Positions 60,637 through 64,000 of a DNA stretch of 64,000 bases are shown here, piece by piece. A program made the position numbers and the translations under genes. Position 1 is the first letter of the stretch, and every line of letters starts with the position of its first letter. Source of the stretch: Corbicula japonica (lineage: Eukaryota; Mollusca; Bivalvia; Venerida; Cyrenidae); the NCBI GenBank assembly GCA_038501625.1, contig JAZAYU010000062.1, forward strand, positions 2,294,001 through 2,358,000, in the 5' to 3' direction. The notes under the pieces were generated by a model. It searched no databases, was not told the DNA's origin, and saw only the letters and a list, made by a program, of their open reading frames with translations.

Positions 60637-60949
60637 ACGAAAAATCTATTGCAGCCAAGCATGTGATAAAGGCCACTCGTGAGATCAATTGCTAATGAAG
60701 GCCATATTTTATTGCCTAATTCACTGATTTAGCAAAAAATAAAACCTGTGAACAGAGACCACCTGAATTTAGAAGTCATTTTCGGGATTTCCGTAAATTG
60801 GACCCCTAAGACAGGCTTGACTGTAATATAGATACACAAATTATTAAGACATAATGTACTAGTTTAGAAGATGCTGAAATATAATTAATTTCAATGCAAT
60901 TTACTTGTGTTTTTTGTAATAAAGTTTCTAAAAAGGCTAGAAGCCATCC

Positions 60950-63235
60950 GGTGGGTGGTTTTTAAAGGGAGAAGCAAGAGAATTGAAAATTTAGATAAGG
61001 GAAAGACGGAAGAGAGAAAGAGAGAACCAAAGCTGTATATCTTAACACAATGTATATTAATTACCCATCCTGTGTCTGTGTAAGAGCTGCCACTGGACCC
61101 CAGATTTTTTCAAAATTATGTAAACTAAAAGACTGTTGGGCATTGTAATATTCTAATTTATAGGTTAAATATACACTATTTTAAAGGCATTTATGTTAGG
61201 TATAGATGAACTCATTTTACATTTGTATATATAGCATTTTGCTAACAGAAGTATTTTATTCAAGGCAGTTTGGATAGATTTGTCTCCAAATAAGATGTGT
61301 TCTTTTGACCAGTTAACATTTATATTTATACATTTATTGTTTATCCATGTTTTTAATTGAAGCCAAAAAACTTGAATTATTTCACATTCACAAAATAAAT
61401 GCAATAGTGTTTCTGGTAACCTATTATAAAATGAGCAAAGATCATTATCACGTAAACTCATTTTCTTTAACAGGTAGTTTGTTCCCAAGATTCTATGATT
61501 GATTCGAAACTGCATCCATTGAAGTTTAGAGTCTTTAGTAACTTTAAAAGGTATTTTATACAAACTCTGCCAATCCAAATTGTTGATATTTAGGTCCCTG
61601 CCATTTTCTATTTGCATTTAAAAATGTGTTATTTTTAACTAATAATTCATAAAAAAGATCTACATCCTTTATCGTATTGATGAATAACTTTAAACATTAA
61701 TGGTTGTAAAGGATTGACTTCCAAAGTATTGCTTTGTGGCCAATACTTAATGAGTCCAGGTATGTTCTTAGAGAATGAATAATGTTATTATAATGTAGAA
61801 AGTTAGTAGCTACAGGATATATTTGCTGAAATTCTTCAAATGAATAGAATCTACCATTTGTATTCATAAAATCATTGACAAAGAAAATTCCATTCTCAAT
61901 ATACCTTTTATCACATATAATTCTACCATCAACTTTAAATTTGTAATTGTGCCAAACAGGCAGTGAGAGATACTCATGCCGTGTGTTTATTGATTTTGAC
62001 TCAGTCAAAGAAACAAAACTAGACCACACATCTTTCCAAAAATCATTTTGAATTATGTTAATTTGGCGACTTACAAAGTTTGAACCATATTTTCTAAATG
62101 ATGTTATGAATGGACAAATTTCTTTTACCAACTCAAAATTCTTTGAACTTTTAATAAATAATCTTCTCAACCATGTTATTTTAAGTGCTTTCATAAAGTA
62201 TTCAATATTCACAACCCGTATACCCCAATTTTGGTAGTCCTGAGTCATGATACTTCCCTTAACTTTATCAGGAGAGTTATTCCAAATAAATTTAAAGAAC
62301 ATAATTTGGATTGATTTAATGGTATCTGAATTAAGGTTAGGTAATCCAAGGATCAGATGGTTCAATTTAGGCAAAGCAAGTGTTTTAATAACAACATTTT
62401 TTCCAATAGGGGTTAAAATTCTCTTTGACCAAATAGTTAAGAGGAGTTTTATTTCTTCTATTTTTGAACTATAGTTAATACTTGTAATGTCTTTCAAGTT
62501 TATTGTGAAAGTCATTCCTAAAATCTTAAATCTTTCCTTTCCCCATACAAGCCCAAGCTCAGGACATATAATTTTGGTGCTGTTTTTCATGGAACCTATC
62601 CAAACTGCCTGTGTTTTACCTACATTTATATGCAAACCTGAAATATTAGCATAGAATTTTAACTCATTCATAGAATATTTGAGTGACTTTTCTGAGCCAT
62701 CCAATAATAATGTGGTATCATCTGCATATTGCGATATCAAATATTCCTGCCCATTCACTTTAATCCCAGAAATGTTTTCATTTTTCTTGATTAAAAGAGC
62801 TAGTATTTCCGCACAAATAATAAAAAGGTAAGGGGATAGGGATCACCCTGTCTACAACCCCTTTGAATGGTAAACCATTCTGACAAATGACCATTTATGG
62901 TTATACATGACTGAATACTATAATAAAATAATTTAATCCAAGATTTTATATCTTGGCCAAATTTAAAAAAGTCCAAGACTTTTGACAAGAAATCCCAAGA
63001 GAGTGAGTCAAAAGCGGCAGCAAAATCTATAAGCAGCAGCATTCCTGGCACTCTAGCTTGTTCAGTATAATTCATTATATCATATATTAGTCTGATATTT
63101 TCGCCAATAAACCAATAAAACGTCCTGGAAGGAATCCTGTTTGATCATCACTAATGATTTTACTGAGGATTGGTTTGATACGATTGGCTATATCGGGTTT
63201 CTAACCATGTTGAAAATTCCGAATTTCATTAAAAG
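60950..63235 (-). pseudogene. L1/Tx1-like LINE, 5'-truncated and frameshifted reverse transcriptase
   Basis: On the minus strand, from about 63235 downwards, broken frames line up as one reverse transcriptase: RIKPILSKIISDDQTGFLPG, then GENIRLIYDIM, motif A LLLIDFAAAFDSLSW, motif B GCRQGDP, motif C QYADDTTLLL, and a C-terminal domain with RINHRIL, CSFYNRLPETLLHLFCEC (zinc-knuckle-like), ending at 61165. Reading breaks: an 8-bp duplication (TTTATTGG) near 63108-63123, a one-base deletion in the GDP-SPYLF block near 62838, and another shift near 61605-61695. The endonuclease is missing, so the copy is 5'-truncated, the usual LINE outcome. The 3' UTR probably runs to about 60950. The element is dead. 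The clade call rests on motif wording, not a tree. Confidence 0.88.
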
Positions 63236-63512
63236 GTAGAATACCTGTAACGGACAAAAGCGTATATGCTTTATTCAAACATACGCTTATTAACGGGCAT
63301 TAAACAATTTACGCAGATTTACGTTATCGGTATGAAAATCGTGAAAAAGCATACGTTTAAATACGTTTCGGGCGTCCTCCAGTAAAACAGGGTCGGGTTT
63401 TGAGAAGTCAAAATTTTGTCACGTTTAAATACGTTATAGACGTCCGTCCGGAAAACAGGGTCGGGCGCGGAAAGGATATGAACCCCATGTTGTATGTCAT
63501 GTGAAGACTAAA

Positions 63513-63540
63513 GTATTGTTCTGTTCTGTTCTGTTCTATT
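63513..63540. repeat. (TTCTG)n microsatellite
   Basis: About five units of GTTCT stand just beyond the right inverted repeat. The remaining bases to 64000 show no gene. Confidence 0.8.
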
Positions 63541-64000
63541 AAATAGTTCTGTATCTTAGCTAGGACAAACTTCTAATAAATTAAAATGAGAAACATCTGA
63601 TCAAACATTATTCTAACATTTACTTTAATATCAAAGTGTTATTTTGCATCGTAACTGACAATATGCTTTAACGAATGTTAAAACTCTGCATAAAATGCGC
63701 TCAGGGAAACATTAAAATCAATATTCCAAACATTATGACCAAGAAACTAGTATTACGGAACTGAAGAAATAGGAAAAAGTCAGTATGTGTTAAAATGGAC
63801 CAAACCAATTACGTTTGAAATTCTTTTAAGCCAATGACAAGGCAGTATTTTCCAAATATTTCGACCCTTAATTCTCATAATGCTGCGCGTCTGAAAGGTG
63901 TTTATTGTAAATCGATGTGCTCAATATTATTTTACAAGGAACGTTCACAGACGAAACCTTGTTTCTCCATCCAAGGATTGACTGTTACACAGGTTTTCCC

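Larger units (their letters stand above)
59497..63484. mobile_element. Inverted-repeat-bounded segment of about 4 kb hosting a LINE
   Basis: The left end (59497-59650) and right end (about 63330-63484) are inverted copies: GGTTC.TAT.TCCTTTCC, ACGTATTTAAACGTGACAAA, TTTTGACTTC.CAAAACCCG and GAGGAC.CCCGA words. Each end has two internal copies of AAAACCCGACCCTGTTTT. The right end has an extra 20-odd bases near its edge. The interior carries a decayed LINE (minus strand), so the LINE probably inserted into an older non-autonomous DNA element, or the inverted pair is two solo copies flanking it. Confidence 0.6.

Overview
The window is animal nuclear DNA: AT-rich, intron-bearing, with GT..AG splice junctions, CCAAT/TATA and AATAAA signals and many foldback repeats. 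The density of small palindromic elements and the gene types suggest a lophotrochozoan, most likely a bivalve mollusc. That placement is inference, since no marker gene is present.

Four protein-coding genes could be assembled exon by exon with consistent splice phases. (1) The 3' part of a six-EF-hand calcium-binding protein (+ strand, 364-6678; the 5' end lies upstream of the first exon seen). (2) A complete 11-exon pancreatic-type triglyceride lipase (- strand, 6757-18471, 492 aa). It is convergent with gene 1, and the two stop codons are only 78 bp apart. (3) A two-exon DM-domain transcription factor of the DMRTA (Dmrt4/5) class (+ strand, 25629-27107, 364 aa). (4) A four-exon IFT25/HSPB11 intraflagellar-transport gene (+ strand, 33044-38381, 138 aa). 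The four genes have no obvious functional link.

From about 38.4 kb to the end the window is repeat-dominated. It holds a TTAA-flanked MITE (42.5 kb), a recent tandem duplication of a roughly 4.4-kb unit carrying arrays of a double-hairpin repeat (45.0-53.9 kb), a 2.25-kb element with perfect 27-bp terminal inverted repeats and a 6-bp target duplication (53.3-55.5 kb) enclosing a foldback element, a 3.06-kb element with inverted arms of about 650 bp (56.0-59.1 kb), and a 4-kb inverted-repeat-bounded segment into which a decayed L1/Tx1-like LINE has inserted (59.5-63.5 kb).

Repeats also fill introns and intergenic spaces in the first 40 kb. There is a palindromic MITE family (seven copies), a foldback element that carries a THAP zinc-finger start in both arms (15.7-16.4 kb), nested hAT-like ends (33.3-34.8 kb), a GTTGGCCCAACG element associated with a DUF4806-like exon (29.8-32.2 kb), and a dispersed GTGTAGATCCAGATCAG family around the IFT25 gene. 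The best candidates for undescribed biology are the THAP foldback, the CAAAAC-flanked 27-bp-TIR element with its duplicated hairpin array, and the GTTGGCCCAACG/DUF4806-like element.
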